Origin: Neobacillus niacini
Lineage (GTDB): Bacteria > Bacillota > Bacilli > Bacillales > Cytobacillaceae
Assembly (NCBI RefSeq): GCF_019749295.1
Contig: NZ_JACWFG010000002.1
Coordinates: 351,020-415,019 of the forward strand
Direction of reading: 5' to 3'
DNA: 64,000 nt
Below are positions 51,647-61,706 of the stretch, in pieces. A model generated the notes under the pieces. That model had not been told where the DNA came from. It saw only the letters and a program-made list of their open reading frames with translations, and searched no databases. Numbering within the stretch: the first letter of the stretch is position 1; the number at the start of each line of letters is the position of its first letter. A program made the translations under genes and the position numbers.

Positions 51647-53455
51647 ATGAAATATGATTTGGTCCTTTTACACGCACCTAGTGTTTACGACTTTCGAAAA
51701 AACTCCCTGCTTGCAGGTCCCATTAGCGACGTTGTTCCATCATCGCCCGTATTTGAAATGTATCCAATCGGCTTAACTAGTATTGCTGATTATCTAGAAC
51801 GGTACGGCCTCCGTGTAAAAATTATAAACATCGCAAATCGAATGCTGATGAGTGAGAAATTTGATGTAGAAACAAAGCTTAGAAAAATCAAAACCCGAGC
51901 TTTCGGAATAGACCTGCATTGGCTGCCGCATGCACACGGCAGTATCGAACTTGCCAAAATCGTTAAAAAGCTCCATCCTGATAAACCCATCATTTTTGGT
52001 GGGCTGTCCGCAACCTATTACCACAAAGAATTAATCGACTATCCATTTATTGATTTTGTTATGCGCGGGGATTCAACTGAGAAGCTGATGCTTCTATTGA
52101 TGAATAAACTAGAGCTCGGAAATACTCACTATGCTGACATCCCAAACTTAACTTGGAAGAAAGGCAGTGAGGTTGGCTATAATCCTATCACGTATGTACC
52201 AAAGGATTTAGATGATCTAGATGTACCAGGCTATCGCTATACGGTCCGCTCTGTATTTAAATATCGTAACTTCCTTGATCCGCTGCCGTACAAAGGATGG
52301 CTTGAGTACCCTAACACCGCCTTATTGACCGCGAGAGGCTGTTCGCAAAACTGTTTAATCTGCGGCGGTTCAAAGGATGCCTATGATCAAAATTGTGGAA
52401 GAAGTTCATTAGCACTGCGTTCACCAGAAAAGCTTATTGACGACATTCAGTTTATTTCACGGTTCAGCCGTGCACCTATTTTTATCCTGCATGACCTGCG
52501 ACAGGGCGGTCGTGAGTATGTAAAAGAGTTCTTTAGCCGTCTTAAACAGCTTAATCTTAAAAATGAAATCGTCTTTGAATTATTCCAATACGCGGGCAAA
52601 GAGTTTTTCCAAATGATGAATGACAGCTGTGCAAAATATAGCATTGAGATTACCCTTGAAACACATGATGAAAAAATCAGACGTTATAATGGCAAGTTTA
52701 ACTGTACGAATCCAAAAGTAATTGAGACCCTTAATTTTGCTCTAAAGCATGGTGCGAAGAAAATTGATTTATTCTTTATGACAGGTATCCCTAGTCAGAC
52801 CTATCAAAGTGCGATTGAGAACATTGACTTTTGTGAAAAAATCCATCTTGCTTGTAACCAAGACCCTAGACTTTTCTACTTTGTAGCGCCACTTGCACCG
52901 TTCCTTGATCCTGCAAGCCCAGCATTTGAAAATCCAGAACTGCACGGCTTTAAGAAATTCTGCCATACGCTTGAGGACCACCGCAAGGCGATCACCCAGC
53001 CATCCTGGAAGCATATGCTTAGCTATGAAACAACACAAATGACACGTGATGATATCGTAAGATCAACCTACGATTCGGCACAAAAGTTAAATGAGTTTAA
53101 ATTAAAATACGGTCTAATTGACCAAGCTGGCTACGATGAAATCAAAGGCAAAATCGAAAAATCACAGGCCTATATTGAAAAAATCGATTATGTACTTTCA
53201 CTTCCTGAGGAAGAGCAGAAGGCTGAATTAGACTTAATTCAAAAGGAAATTGAGGAGTTAAATAAATATAGTATCTGCGGTAAGAACGAGTTAAAGTGGG
53301 AGGTTCAAAAGAACTACGCGAACTTCTTCTCCCTGGCATTGGTTGGATTAGAGCAGCTTTATGAAGAGTATATGATTAAAATTAAACATGCTTTGCAGCC
53401 GAAGCTTCGCCATCAATTTAAACTTGAGGCTGAACCGCAAAAAGTAAAAGCATAA
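51647..53455 (+). CDS. B12-binding domain/radical SAM enzyme
   Basis: A 602-residue protein with an N-terminal cobalamin-binding Rossmann domain (about 1-150, DLHWLPHAHGS and IIFGGLSATYY) and a radical SAM domain with CSQNCLIC (Cys232, 236, 239). The C-terminal 150 residues are helical. It resembles the archaeal/bacterial Ta0216-type family of B12-radical SAM proteins, whose substrate is unknown. The ATG at 51647 has AAGGGTGG five bases upstream; a GTG three codons earlier lies within it. It is a single-gene unit with a redox-type operator. Confidence 0.85.
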   Translation: MKYDLVLLHAPSVYDFRKNSLLAGPISDVVPSSPVFEMYPIGLTSIADYLERYGLRVKIINIANRMLMSEKFDVETKLRKIKTRAFGIDLHWLPHAHGSIELAKIVKKLHPDKPIIFGGLSATYYHKELIDYPFIDFVMRGDSTEKLMLLLMNKLELGNTHYADIPNLTWKKGSEVGYNPITYVPKDLDDLDVPGYRYTVRSVFKYRNFLDPLPYKGWLEYPNTALLTARGCSQNCLICGGSKDAYDQNCGRSSLALRSPEKLIDDIQFISRFSRAPIFILHDLRQGGREYVKEFFSRLKQLNLKNEIVFELFQYAGKEFFQMMNDSCAKYSIEITLETHDEKIRRYNGKFNCTNPKVIETLNFALKHGAKKIDLFFMTGIPSQTYQSAIENIDFCEKIHLACNQDPRLFYFVAPLAPFLDPASPAFENPELHGFKKFCHTLEDHRKAITQPSWKHMLSYETTQMTRDDIVRSTYDSAQKLNEFKLKYGLIDQAGYDEIKGKIEKSQAYIEKIDYVLSLPEEEQKAELDLIQKEIEELNKYSICGKNELKWEVQKNYANFFSLALVGLEQLYEEYMIKIKHALQPKLRHQFKLEAEPQKVKA

Positions 53456-53467
53456 TCTAGAGCGAAG

Positions 53468-53500
53468 AAAGACGTGTGAATTCAACTCACACGTCTTTTT
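53468..53500. terminator. bidirectional terminator between the radical SAM gene and livF
   Basis: AAAGACGTGTGA and TCACACGTCTTTTT pair over a seven-base loop. It ends the plus-strand gene and the convergent liv operon. Confidence 0.92.
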
Positions 53501-53507
53501 ACTGCTA

Positions 53508-54215
53508 TTAATGACCGCCCAGGTAAGCCATTCTAATTTGATCGCTTTGGTTGAGTTCGTCTGATGAGCCTGATAGGACGATTTTGCCTGTTTCGATTAC
53601 ATAGGCGCGGTCGGCAATGGATAACGCCATGTTGGCGTTTTGCTCTACCAACAGAATTGTAGTGCCTGACTTATTAATTTCTTCGATGATTCGAAAAATT
53701 GTTTTTACTAACAACGGTGCCAGCCCCATTGAAGGCTCATCTAATAGTAAAAGCTTTGGACGTGCCATCAAGGCTCTGCCCATAGCAAGCATTTGCTGTT
53801 CTCCGCCTGATAACGTACCAGACAGCTGCTTACGCCGTTCAAGCAGACGCGGGAACAGGTTATAGACTTTTTCAAAGTCTTCTTTAATGCCTTGCTTATC
53901 TTTTCGTAAATAAGCCCCTAATTCAAGATTCTCTTCAACAGACATATTGGCAAACACACGACGTCCTTCAGGAACATGAGAAAGCCCTTGTTTCACGATA
54001 GACTGTGCAACTTTACCTGAGATGGATTGACCTTGAAACAGGATATCACCATTTTTCGGTTTCAGAAGTCCGGAGATGGTTTTTAATAACGTACTTTTTC
54101 CTGCTCCATTTGCACCGATTAAGGTAACAATTTCTCCTTCGTTAATTTCAAGAGAAACACCCTTTAAGGCATGGATAATCCCATAATACACATTTATATC
54201 TTCAATTTTTAACAT
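53508..54215 (-). CDS. livF: branched-chain amino-acid ABC transporter ATPase LivF
   Basis: A 235-residue ATPase: Walker [11 protein letters not shown], signature [15 protein letters not shown], Walker [14 protein letters not shown], and the family ending of the LivF type. It is the last gene of livKHMGF and its start abuts the livG stop. It hydrolyses ATP with LivG to drive leucine/isoleucine/valine uptake. Confidence 0.93.
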   Translation of the reverse strand: MLKIEDINVYYGIIHALKGVSLEINEGEIVTLIGANGAGKSTLLKTISGLLKPKNGDILFQGQSISGKVAQSIVKQGLSHVPEGRRVFANMSVEENLELGAYLRKDKQGIKEDFEKVYNLFPRLLERRKQLSGTLSGGEQQMLAMGRALMARPKLLLLDEPSMGLAPLLVKTIFRIIEEINKSGTTILLVEQNANMALSIADRAYVIETGKIVLSGSSDELNQSDQIRMAYLGGH

Positions 54216-54991
54216 TATGAAACCTCCTCCCCTAGGTACGCCTCGATGACTTTTGGGTTATTTCTGATTTGTTCGGGAGTCCCATCTGCAATAAGCTGGC
54301 CATGGTCAAGCACATAGATTCGCTCACATACACCCATAACCAGAAGCATGTCATGCTCAATCAGTAATATCGTTAAATCAAACTTCTTTCGTATTAACGC
54401 GATTAAATTCATCAATTCCTCTGTTTCCTGAGGATTCATACCTGCTGCAGGTTCATCCAGCAGTAATAATTTTGGATTGGCTGCAAGCGCTCTAGCAATC
54501 TCTAAACGGCGCTGCTGCCCGTACGGCAGGTTCTTTGCCTTTTCGTGCAATACATTATCTAAACTAAAGATTTTTAAAAACTCAATTGCCTTTTCTTCCA
54601 TATACTTTTCCTCGGAAAAGTGCTTAGGAAGACGGAGGATCGAGCTCATAATTGAGTGCTTTGCTAGTGAATGATAGGCTACCTTTACATTATCAAGCAC
54701 CGACAATTCATTAAACAATCGAATGTTTTGAAAGGTTCTGCTGATACCCTTTTTGGTAATCTTATAGGGTGCTAAGCCATTTAATTTATCTCCATCTAAT
54801 TCAATACTGCCTTCGGTTGGGACATATACTCCTGTTAAGAGGTTGAAAAAAGTCGTTTTTCCGGCCCCATTTGGTCCAATCAAACCTACTAATTCACCCT
54901 GCTTTAACTCGAGGTTCACATCTGAAACCGCCTTTAATCCGCCAAAACGAATACCGGCATTATTTACTTTAAGCAACGGTGTTTTTGTCAT
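54215..54991 (-). CDS. livG: branched-chain amino-acid ABC transporter ATPase LivG
   Basis: A 258-residue ATPase: Walker [11 protein letters not shown], the long LivG insert ([20 protein letters not shown]), signature [15 protein letters not shown], Walker [14 protein letters not shown]. The ATG at 54991 has GGAGGAG upstream and overlaps the livM end by 23 bases, so the genes are coupled. Confidence 0.93.
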   Translation of the reverse strand: MTKTPLLKVNNAGIRFGGLKAVSDVNLELKQGELVGLIGPNGAGKTTFFNLLTGVYVPTEGSIELDGDKLNGLAPYKITKKGISRTFQNIRLFNELSVLDNVKVAYHSLAKHSIMSSILRLPKHFSEEKYMEEKAIEFLKIFSLDNVLHEKAKNLPYGQQRRLEIARALAANPKLLLLDEPAAGMNPQETEELMNLIALIRKKFDLTILLIEHDMLLVMGVCERIYVLDHGQLIADGTPEQIRNNPKVIEAYLGEEVS

Positions 54992-55940
54992 GGGTGACTC
55001 CTCCTTTGGAAGACTTGCCAATCTTAAAGAATGAGGTCAATTCCTTTGTTCCCATCAACCCTTGAGGGCGATAAATCATCATAAGGACCAATACCAAGCT
55101 ATATATAATCATTCGAAGTTCAGGAAAGCTTTGCAGGAATGTCGAAACAATGGTCAGTAGGATTGCAGCCAGTACCGCACCAGACATACTGCCTAACCCG
55201 CCAAGAACAACAAAGATTAAGATATCAAAGGATTTTAAGAAACCAAAGTTCGTCGGCTGGATAATGAAAAAGTTGTGTGCATACAAAGCACCTGCAACAC
55301 CGGCAAAAAAGGAGCCAATCACAAAGGCAATAACCTTATAGTAAGTAGTGTTAATCCCCATAGCATCAGCGGCAATTTCGTTTTCTCTAACTGAAATACA
55401 CGCTCGTCCATGAGTGGAGTTAGTAAAGTTTCTGATAACCAGGAGTGTTAACAGGATACTTCCAAATAGCCATGGCCAAGTCGTAAGCTGGGTAACAGTC
55501 ATCCCGCTTGCTCCGCCAACATATTCAATATTTAAAAAGACAATCCGGACAATTTCGCCAAATCCAAGTGTAGCAATTGCTAGATAGTCTCCTTTTAGCC
55601 GAAGTGTAGGAATCCCAATAATTAAGCCTGCAATGGCAGCTGCAACTCCTCCCGCCACTAATCCAAGCCCGAAAGGAAGCTCTAATTTCATCGTAATAAT
55701 CGCAGAGGCATACGCGCCAACAGCTAGGAAACCCGCATGCCCAATTGAAAATTGTCCGGTAATTCCAATAATAAGATGTAAGCTGGCAGCAAGAATAATA
55801 TTGATCCCAATAAAGTAAAGTGTGTTTACATAAAAGAAGTTAATTATTTCTCCGGTAATTAAAAATTGCATCACAATACCAAAAACAACGGCTAAAACGA
55901 TAGAAGTCCAAAAACCTTTTGCTGTCTTGAAAATATTCAT
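54969..55940 (-). CDS. livM: branched-chain amino-acid ABC transporter permease LivM
   Basis: A 323-residue permease with about eight to nine membrane segments. Family signature is GHAGFLAVGAYASAIITM, with the EAA-type loop ACISVRENEIAADAMGIN. I chose the ATG at 55940, eight bases after AAGGGGG; ATGs a few codons upstream are too close to it. It follows livH after 13 bases. Confidence 0.92.
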   Translation of the reverse strand: MNIFKTAKGFWTSIVLAVVFGIVMQFLITGEIINFFYVNTLYFIGINIILAASLHLIIGITGQFSIGHAGFLAVGAYASAIITMKLELPFGLGLVAGGVAAAIAGLIIGIPTLRLKGDYLAIATLGFGEIVRIVFLNIEYVGGASGMTVTQLTTWPWLFGSILLTLLVIRNFTNSTHGRACISVRENEIAADAMGINTTYYKVIAFVIGSFFAGVAGALYAHNFFIIQPTNFGFLKSFDILIFVVLGGLGSMSGAVLAAILLTIVSTFLQSFPELRMIIYSLVLVLMMIYRPQGLMGTKELTSFFKIGKSSKGGVTHDKNTVA

Positions 55941-55953
55941 CGCCATAGCCCCC

Positions 55954-56832
55954 TTACACTTTTTCCCGTACATTTTTACCGAGTAAACCGGCTGGACGGA
56001 AAATCAAAATTAAGATTAGTACAACAAACGCTACCCCGTCTCTCCATAAAGAGAAGCCAGCAGCACTTACAAGTGATTCAATGACACCTAGTAACAAGCC
56101 GCCTACCATTGCACCTGGAATAATCCCAATGCCTCCAAGTACAGCAGCAACGAAGGCTTTAAGACCTGGAATAATCCCCATTAACGGCTCAATTTTTGTA
56201 TAATACATTCCGAAAGCAACACCAGCTGCACCTGCTAACGCAGACCCAATAGCAAAGGTTGCAGAAATGGTATTGTTAACGTTGATACCCATTAATCTTG
56301 CTGCATCCATATCATGAGATACGGCACGCATAGCTTTTCCAATTTTAGTTTTATGAACGATAAATTGTAATAAGATCATTAATACGACAGAAGTACCTAA
56401 TATCAGTAATGATTGACTGCTTACTTTAACTCCCAGGAAATCTAAGCTTGTCACTGGAATAATATCACTAGGATAAGCCTCTGGCTGGGCCCCGCGGGCA
56501 TAAATCATTCCATATTCGATTAAAAGTGAAACACCAATAGCTGTAATAAGAGCAGCGATCCGTGTTGCATTCCTTAAAGGTTTATAGGCGATCCTTTCAA
56601 TAAGAACCCCCATAATCGCACAAGCTGTCATTGAAATGATCAGCGACGGGAAAAATCCTAAATCTAGTATAGTAATAGAATAAAAGCCAATAAAAGCACC
56701 GACCATGAAGACATCTCCATGGGCAAAGTTGATTAATTTAACAATTCCGTACACCATCGTATAACCAAGGGCAATCAACGCGTAAATACTCCCCAATGAA
56801 ACCCCGTTAACTAACTGCTGCATAATTTCCAT
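55954..56832 (-). CDS. livH: branched-chain amino-acid ABC transporter permease LivH
   Basis: A 292-residue permease with eight membrane segments. MQQLVNGVSLGSIYALIALG and NFAHGDVFMVGAF are LivH signatures, and MRAVSHDMDAARLMGIN is the ATPase-contact loop. It is separated from livK by 284 bases that contain a palindromic element, and its start has AAGGAG upstream. Confidence 0.93.
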   Translation of the reverse strand: MEIMQQLVNGVSLGSIYALIALGYTMVYGIVKLINFAHGDVFMVGAFIGFYSITILDLGFFPSLIISMTACAIMGVLIERIAYKPLRNATRIAALITAIGVSLLIEYGMIYARGAQPEAYPSDIIPVTSLDFLGVKVSSQSLLILGTSVVLMILLQFIVHKTKIGKAMRAVSHDMDAARLMGINVNNTISATFAIGSALAGAAGVAFGMYYTKIEPLMGIIPGLKAFVAAVLGGIGIIPGAMVGGLLLGVIESLVSAAGFSLWRDGVAFVVLILILIFRPAGLLGKNVREKV

Positions 56833-56945
56833 GTCGACAACTCCTTCCTAAAAATAGGAAATCAATATGTAAGAAAGAGAATAGGGAGACATAACTGCTC
56901 CCTATTCAATTAGAAACCTATAAAATTTTACTTTCTTAAATTAGC

Positions 56946-57080
56946 CTGTTGATTTCCACTCCAGGCACTTCGCGCACCTTAGGGCGGTTCGGGGAGCCTC
57001 CTCGGCGCTTATGCGCCTGTGGGGTCTCCCCTGCCCCGTCCTCCCGCAGGAGTCTTCGTGCCTTCCGCTCCAATCAACAG
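56946..57080. repeat. palindromic intergenic element, copy 3, between livK and livH
   Basis: CTGTTGATTTCCACTCCAGG at the start, then GGCGCTTATGCGCC and GTGGGGTCTCCCC, and CAACAG at the end, in the same orientation as copy 1. The outer arms of the other copies are not conserved here. On the livKHMGF transcript it would form a strong stem between the binding-protein gene and the permease genes. Confidence 0.85.
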
Positions 57081-57116
57081 GGTGGCACAAGTAGCATAAC
57101 TTTTAGTAATTATTAC

Positions 57117-58292
57117 TTATGGATTTACTTTTGTATTAAATTCTTGCTTTCCTTCTTTGTATTCTAGGATTACTGCTGATTTGATTGGATCGTGGTTTTC
57201 GTCAAGCTTCATTGTTCCAGAAACTAACTCTAGACCATCTGTTTCTTCAAGTGCTTTTTGAATTTTTTCAGGGTCGCCGCTTCCAGCACGCTTGATTGCA
57301 TCAGCAAGGAAGTATAATGAATCATAGCCTAATGCATTGAAGGCATCTGGAGATTTTCCATCATATTTTGCTTCAAATGCTTTTACGAAGTCTTGTACCT
57401 TTGGATCAGAATCCCCTGAAGAATAGTGGTTCGTGATAAAAGTATTGTTTAATGGACCGTTACCAGCAATTTCTACTAGCTTAGGAGAATCCCAGCCATC
57501 GCCGCCCATAAATGGAGCTTCAATACCAAGTGCACGGGCTTGTTTAATGATTAGACCTACTTCTTCATAATATCCAGGAAGGAAGATGAAATCTGGTTTT
57601 GCAGATTTGATATTCGTTAAAATGGCGTTGAAATCTGTATCCTTCGCAACATACGCCTCTTCCTTAATCACTTTACCGCCATTTGCTTCAAATGCTTCCT
57701 GGAAAGCAGCTGCAAGACCCTTTGCATAGTCACTTGAACTATCAATAATAATCGCAGCATTTTTCACTTTAAGATCTTTAGAAGCAAAGTTAGCCGCAAC
57801 CGTACCCTGGAATGGGTCGATAAAGCAAGTACGGAATACGAACTCACTTAGAACGCCGTCTTTATTTGTAATAGTAGGATTTGTTCCAGTTGGTGTTAAC
57901 AATGGAATTTTATTTTTCTCAGCGATTTGTACTTGCGCCAATGTGTTAGTACTAGTAGCTGCACCGATAATGGCAGAAACCTTATCTTGGCTGATTAGCT
58001 TTGTTGTACCGCTTGTTGCTTCAGCGGCATCAGATTTATTATCGAAGGTTACAAGCTCAAGCTTCTTACCATCAATACCCTCTTTATTGATTTCTTCCAA
58101 TGCCAATTTGATTCCTTCTTCAATGGACTGACCATAGGAAGCAACTCCGCCTGAAAGCTCTAGGTTGGCGCCAATTTTAATCGTATCGCCGTCTTTTTCA
58201 CCGCTTGTACTCGATGAACCTCCACAGCCTGCCAACACACCTGCCGCCATCATGAACGACATAAAAATACCTGCAAGTTTTTTCTTTCTCAC
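57117..58292 (-). CDS. livK: branched-chain amino-acid binding lipoprotein LivK
   Basis: A 391-residue solute-binding lipoprotein with lipobox LAGC (Cys23) and a Ser/Gly linker. It has the type I periplasmic-binding fold: IKIGANLELSGGVASYGQS, VSAIIGAATSTNTLAQ and AFNALGYDSLYFLADAI. The start is GTG with AGGGGG eight bases upstream. It heads the liv operon, with CodY-like boxes ahead of it. Binding specificity for leucine, isoleucine or valine is inferred from the neighbours. Confidence 0.93.
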   Translation of the reverse strand: MRKKKLAGIFMSFMMAAGVLAGCGGSSSTSGEKDGDTIKIGANLELSGGVASYGQSIEEGIKLALEEINKEGIDGKKLELVTFDNKSDAAEATSGTTKLISQDKVSAIIGAATSTNTLAQVQIAEKNKIPLLTPTGTNPTITNKDGVLSEFVFRTCFIDPFQGTVAANFASKDLKVKNAAIIIDSSSDYAKGLAAAFQEAFEANGGKVIKEEAYVAKDTDFNAILTNIKSAKPDFIFLPGYYEEVGLIIKQARALGIEAPFMGGDGWDSPKLVEIAGNGPLNNTFITNHYSSGDSDPKVQDFVKAFEAKYDGKSPDAFNALGYDSLYFLADAIKRAGSGDPEKIQKALEETDGLELVSGTMKLDENHDPIKSAVILEYKEGKQEFNTKVNP

Positions 58293-58339
58293 TGTCTATA
58301 CCCCCTATTATTAAATAGTCCTCTTTAATCCAGTTGGAA

Positions 58340-58447
58340 AATCTTCTGAGAAGTTTAAAAAAAGATAATATTCTGAAAACATTGTACAAGATAAATTTCT
58401 ATTCGTCTAGTCCTTAGATGTGCTATTTTGCTATAATTCTGAAAAAT
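58340..58447 (-). promoter_or_regulatory. three CodY-type boxes upstream of livK
   Basis: Against AATTTTCWGAAAATT, AATCTTCTGAGAAGT (58340-58354) and AATATTCTGAAAACA (58367-58381) match at 12 of 15, and ATAATTCTGAAAAAT (58433-58447) at 11 of 15. CodY represses branched-chain amino-acid uptake in bacilli when these amino acids and GTP are plentiful, so the cluster fits the downstream genes. Confidence 0.7.
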
Positions 58448-58542
58448 AAATAAAATACTAATTTCCCACTATTAGCATAGGGTTAAATAGTTGATATAGT
58501 CACTCTAGCGCTTTAAAGGAATAAAATGATACTGCGATAAAA

Positions 58543-58576
58543 AATAAAAGAGAGATTCCCATTTGGAAATCTCTCC
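58543..58576 (-). terminator. terminator of niaP
   Basis: On the minus strand GAGAGATTTCC and GGGAATCTCTC pair, with one mismatch, around an A/T loop and are followed by TTTTATTTTTT, 10 bases after the niaP stop. Confidence 0.88.
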
Positions 58577-58585
58577 CAATAAACA

Positions 58586-59785
58586 TTATACTAATACTTT
58601 GTTTTTTGTTTCTTTTCCTAAAAAGATAACCGCGAAGGCAGCAATGAAAACAGATATACAAAAGATAGTAAATATAGTTGAAATCGATGTTTCACGAGCC
58701 ACTAGATATCCCACCATTAAGGGACCAAGAACTCCTCCTAACCGGCCAAAAGCAGCCGCTGATCCTGAGCCAGTGCCGCGAATTACTGTAGGATATTGTT
58801 CAGGTGTATAAGCGTACAATCCGCCCCATGCTCCAAGGTTAAAGAAGGATAAAAGGATTCCCGAAGTGATTAAAAGTGCCGTTGACTCAGCATTTCCAAA
58901 CATAAGAGCACTGAGAGCCGTTCCAATTAAATAGACTGCTAAAACAAACTTTCGGCCAAACCGCTCGATCGCCCATGCAGCTGTAAAATAACCCGGCAGC
59001 TGAGCAAGTGTCATAATCAATACATACCCAAAGCTTTTTATAAGACTAAAACCTTTTAAAACCATCACACTAGGAAGCCATAAGAACATTCCATAGTAGG
59101 AAAAAACAACACAGAACCAAACAATCCACAGCATGGTTGTTCTGCGGCGATACTCATTCGTCCATAGATTCGCGATACTTTGAAACGCAGAAATCTTTTC
59201 TTTATCTTTAATCGCTTCAAATCTTGGTGAATCCGGCAGCCCCACTCGTAAATATAGGGCATAAAGAGCTGGCGTTGCACTAATTAACAAAGCAGTAGAC
59301 CAGCCAAACTTTGGAATAATAAAATAAGAAATAACGGCAGCAATCAGCCAGCCGGCTGCCCAAAAACTTTCTAGTAATACAACAATCCGCCCGCGTTTTT
59401 CAGCCGGAACACTTTCAGACACGAGTGTCGAGGCAACAGGCAGCTCGCCCCCAAGGCCCATTCCAATAAAAAAACGCAGAATCAGAAAGACTGTAATCGA
59501 TGTAGCAAAAGCTGAAATACCGCTGCCGATTGAAAAGAGTAGTAAAGTAATAATAAAAACATTTTTTCGGCCAATTCGGTCTGACATTAACCCAAAGAGT
59601 AGAGCTCCTGCAGCCATTCCGATCGATTGTACACTGCCAATCCATCCCATTTGTTCCGCTGTTAAACTCCATTCCACACTTAAAGCAGCAATAATGAAGG
59701 AAAGCATGCCCACATCCATTGCATCAAACATCCAACCTGTACCAGAAACCCAGAGTAATTTCCGGTTAGAAACTTCCTTCTTCAT
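58586..59785 (-). CDS. niaP: MFS transporter NiaP (nicotinate/nicotinamide uptake)
   Basis: A 399-residue 12-helix transporter that closely resembles B. subtilis NiaP (YceI) throughout: GWMFDAMDVGMLSFIIAAL, GMGLGGELPVASTLVSE, WFCVVFSYYGMFLWLPSVM, LSFFNLGAWGGLYAYTPEQ. It imports niacin for NAD synthesis in that organism. AGGGGG precedes the ATG. It lies 55 bases after the ABC exporter genes on the same strand; no NiaR operator was identified. Confidence 0.87.
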   Translation of the reverse strand: MKKEVSNRKLLWVSGTGWMFDAMDVGMLSFIIAALSVEWSLTAEQMGWIGSVQSIGMAAGALLFGLMSDRIGRKNVFIITLLLFSIGSGISAFATSITVFLILRFFIGMGLGGELPVASTLVSESVPAEKRGRIVVLLESFWAAGWLIAAVISYFIIPKFGWSTALLISATPALYALYLRVGLPDSPRFEAIKDKEKISAFQSIANLWTNEYRRRTTMLWIVWFCVVFSYYGMFLWLPSVMVLKGFSLIKSFGYVLIMTLAQLPGYFTAAWAIERFGRKFVLAVYLIGTALSALMFGNAESTALLITSGILLSFFNLGAWGGLYAYTPEQYPTVIRGTGSGSAAAFGRLGGVLGPLMVGYLVARETSISTIFTIFCISVFIAAFAVIFLGKETKNKVLV

Positions 59786-59840
59786 AAACAGCCCCCTATA
59801 TGAGTACCATTAACCTCATTATTCCCTAATCCCTGATCTT

Positions 59841-61706
59841 TCATGAATCCACAGCCATTTCAACATTCTTAAACTGGTTAAAGAACATATTATTGTATTT
59901 ACCTTGTTGCTTCATAAGCTCACTGTGATTTCCTTTTTCAACGATTTCACCGTTTTCAATCACCATAATACAATCAGCTTCACGAATGGTATTCAAGCGA
60001 TGGGCGATAATGAAGCTGGTTCGTCCCTCCATTAAGGTTAACAGCGCCTCTTGAATATGAAGCTCCGTACGTGTATCAATGCTGCTCGTCGCTTCATCTA
60101 ATATCAGTACTGCCGGCTTAGCCAGAATCACCCTCGCTATAGCTAGTAACTGACGCTGTCCCTGGCTTAGGTTTCCGCCGTTTTCAGAAAGAACAGTTTC
60201 ATACTTCTTAGGCAGGCGGTTAATAAAGGAGTCGGCATTCGCCATTCTTGCCGCAGCCATGACTTCTTCATCACTGGCCAAGGGCTTTCCATATTTAATA
60301 TTGTCCTTAATACTGCCGGAAAACAGGTACGTATCCTGCAATACAAACCCAAAGCTGCTTCTTAAACTATCTCGGGTGTATTCTCTAATATCTCTGCCAT
60401 CTAACAAGATCCTGCCCTCTGTCACATCATAAAATCTAGTTAACAGGTTCACAATCGTCGTTTTCCCTGCCCCCGTTGGACCGACTAACGCCGTACTGCT
60501 GCCAATATCAGCCTCGAAGCTGACATTTTTTAAAATTGGGACATCACCGCGGTAGCCAAAGCTGACATTTTCAAACACAACATGACCCTTTGGCTTCTCT
60601 AACACCACCGCATCCTTTACATCATCTGTCTCCTCTGGCTCATCAAGAATTTCAAATACCCGTTCCGCTCCTGCTACACCCGATTGGAGCATATTAAAGA
60701 TTTGTGCTAGATCGTTAAGGGGTCTGACAAACTGCTTTGAATAAGTAATGAAGCTCGCTATAGCACCAACCGTAATCATCCCCTTTACCGCAAGGAATCC
60801 TCCCGTAACTGCCACAATGGCAAAACTCAAATTATTGATTACGTTCATGATGGGCATAAGAAAACCAGACCATATCTGTGCCTTAAGGCCGACCTCACGC
60901 AGCCTCTGATTGACTTCCTCAAACTCAGAAATCACCTTTTCCTCATGATTAAATGCCTTAACCACTTCAATACCCGATATCGTTTCCTCAATTTGACCAT
61001 TTAATTTACCAAGCTGAATTTGCTGATCTTTAAACAGTACACTGGTTCTTTTTGCAATACTCTTTGTTAACAAAAAGACGAGGGGAACCGTTAATAAACT
61101 TGCCACTGTCAAAATCGGGCTTAGGATTAACATCATAATGAAGGAACCGCTAATAACAATAGCCCCTGACATCAGCTGAGTAGTAGATTGGGAGATTGTC
61201 GAGCTGACATTATCGATATCGTTTGACAGCCTGCTCATTAACTCTCCGTGTGTGCGCTTATCAAAAAAGGAAACAGGCAGTTTTTGCAGCTTTTTAAACA
61301 GAGTATCCCGGAGTCTTTTGACAATTCGCTGTGACACGCCAGCCATCAGCCAGCCCTGCATGAAGGACAGCACAGCATCTAAAATAAAGGCTGAAATTAA
61401 TATAATAATCATGACTTCAAGGAAATTAAAATCAACCTTGTTATTCAGACTTATCGCATCAACTGCTTTTCCAATTAAATATGGCGTGAGTAATGCAAGT
61501 GCGGCACTGAAAAAAATAAATAAAAACACGATAGCCAGCATTTTTCGCTCATTGCCAAAATACTGCCATAGCCTCAGCATGGTCTCCTTAAAGTTCCTCG
61601 GTTTTACAACCGGTCCCCCGCGGCGGTGACCTCCAAAGCCGCCAGGTCTTCCAGGGACATTTATCGGAGGAGCAGTTGTACTAGACTTATCCGCTGCCTT
61701 TGTCAT
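59841..61706 (-). CDS. yfiC: heterodimeric ABC exporter subunit with intact catalytic site
   Basis: A 621-residue half-transporter with a Pro/Gly-rich N-terminal tail, six membrane segments and an ATPase domain. Walker A is GPTGAGKTT, the signature is the variant LSQGQ, Walker B is LILDEATSSID with catalytic Glu, and the switch is AHR. It starts immediately after the previous gene's stop, so the two form a heterodimer. It resembles YfiC/LmrD-like exporters of bacilli; the substrate is unknown. Confidence 0.88.
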   Translation of the reverse strand: MTKAADKSSTTAPPINVPGRPGGFGGHRRGGPVVKPRNFKETMLRLWQYFGNERKMLAIVFLFIFFSAALALLTPYLIGKAVDAISLNNKVDFNFLEVMIIILISAFILDAVLSFMQGWLMAGVSQRIVKRLRDTLFKKLQKLPVSFFDKRTHGELMSRLSNDIDNVSSTISQSTTQLMSGAIVISGSFIMMLILSPILTVASLLTVPLVFLLTKSIAKRTSVLFKDQQIQLGKLNGQIEETISGIEVVKAFNHEEKVISEFEEVNQRLREVGLKAQIWSGFLMPIMNVINNLSFAIVAVTGGFLAVKGMITVGAIASFITYSKQFVRPLNDLAQIFNMLQSGVAGAERVFEILDEPEETDDVKDAVVLEKPKGHVVFENVSFGYRGDVPILKNVSFEADIGSSTALVGPTGAGKTTIVNLLTRFYDVTEGRILLDGRDIREYTRDSLRSSFGFVLQDTYLFSGSIKDNIKYGKPLASDEEVMAAARMANADSFINRLPKKYETVLSENGGNLSQGQRQLLAIARVILAKPAVLILDEATSSIDTRTELHIQEALLTLMEGRTSFIIAHRLNTIREADCIMVIENGEIVEKGNHSELMKQQGKYNNMFFNQFKNVEMAVDS

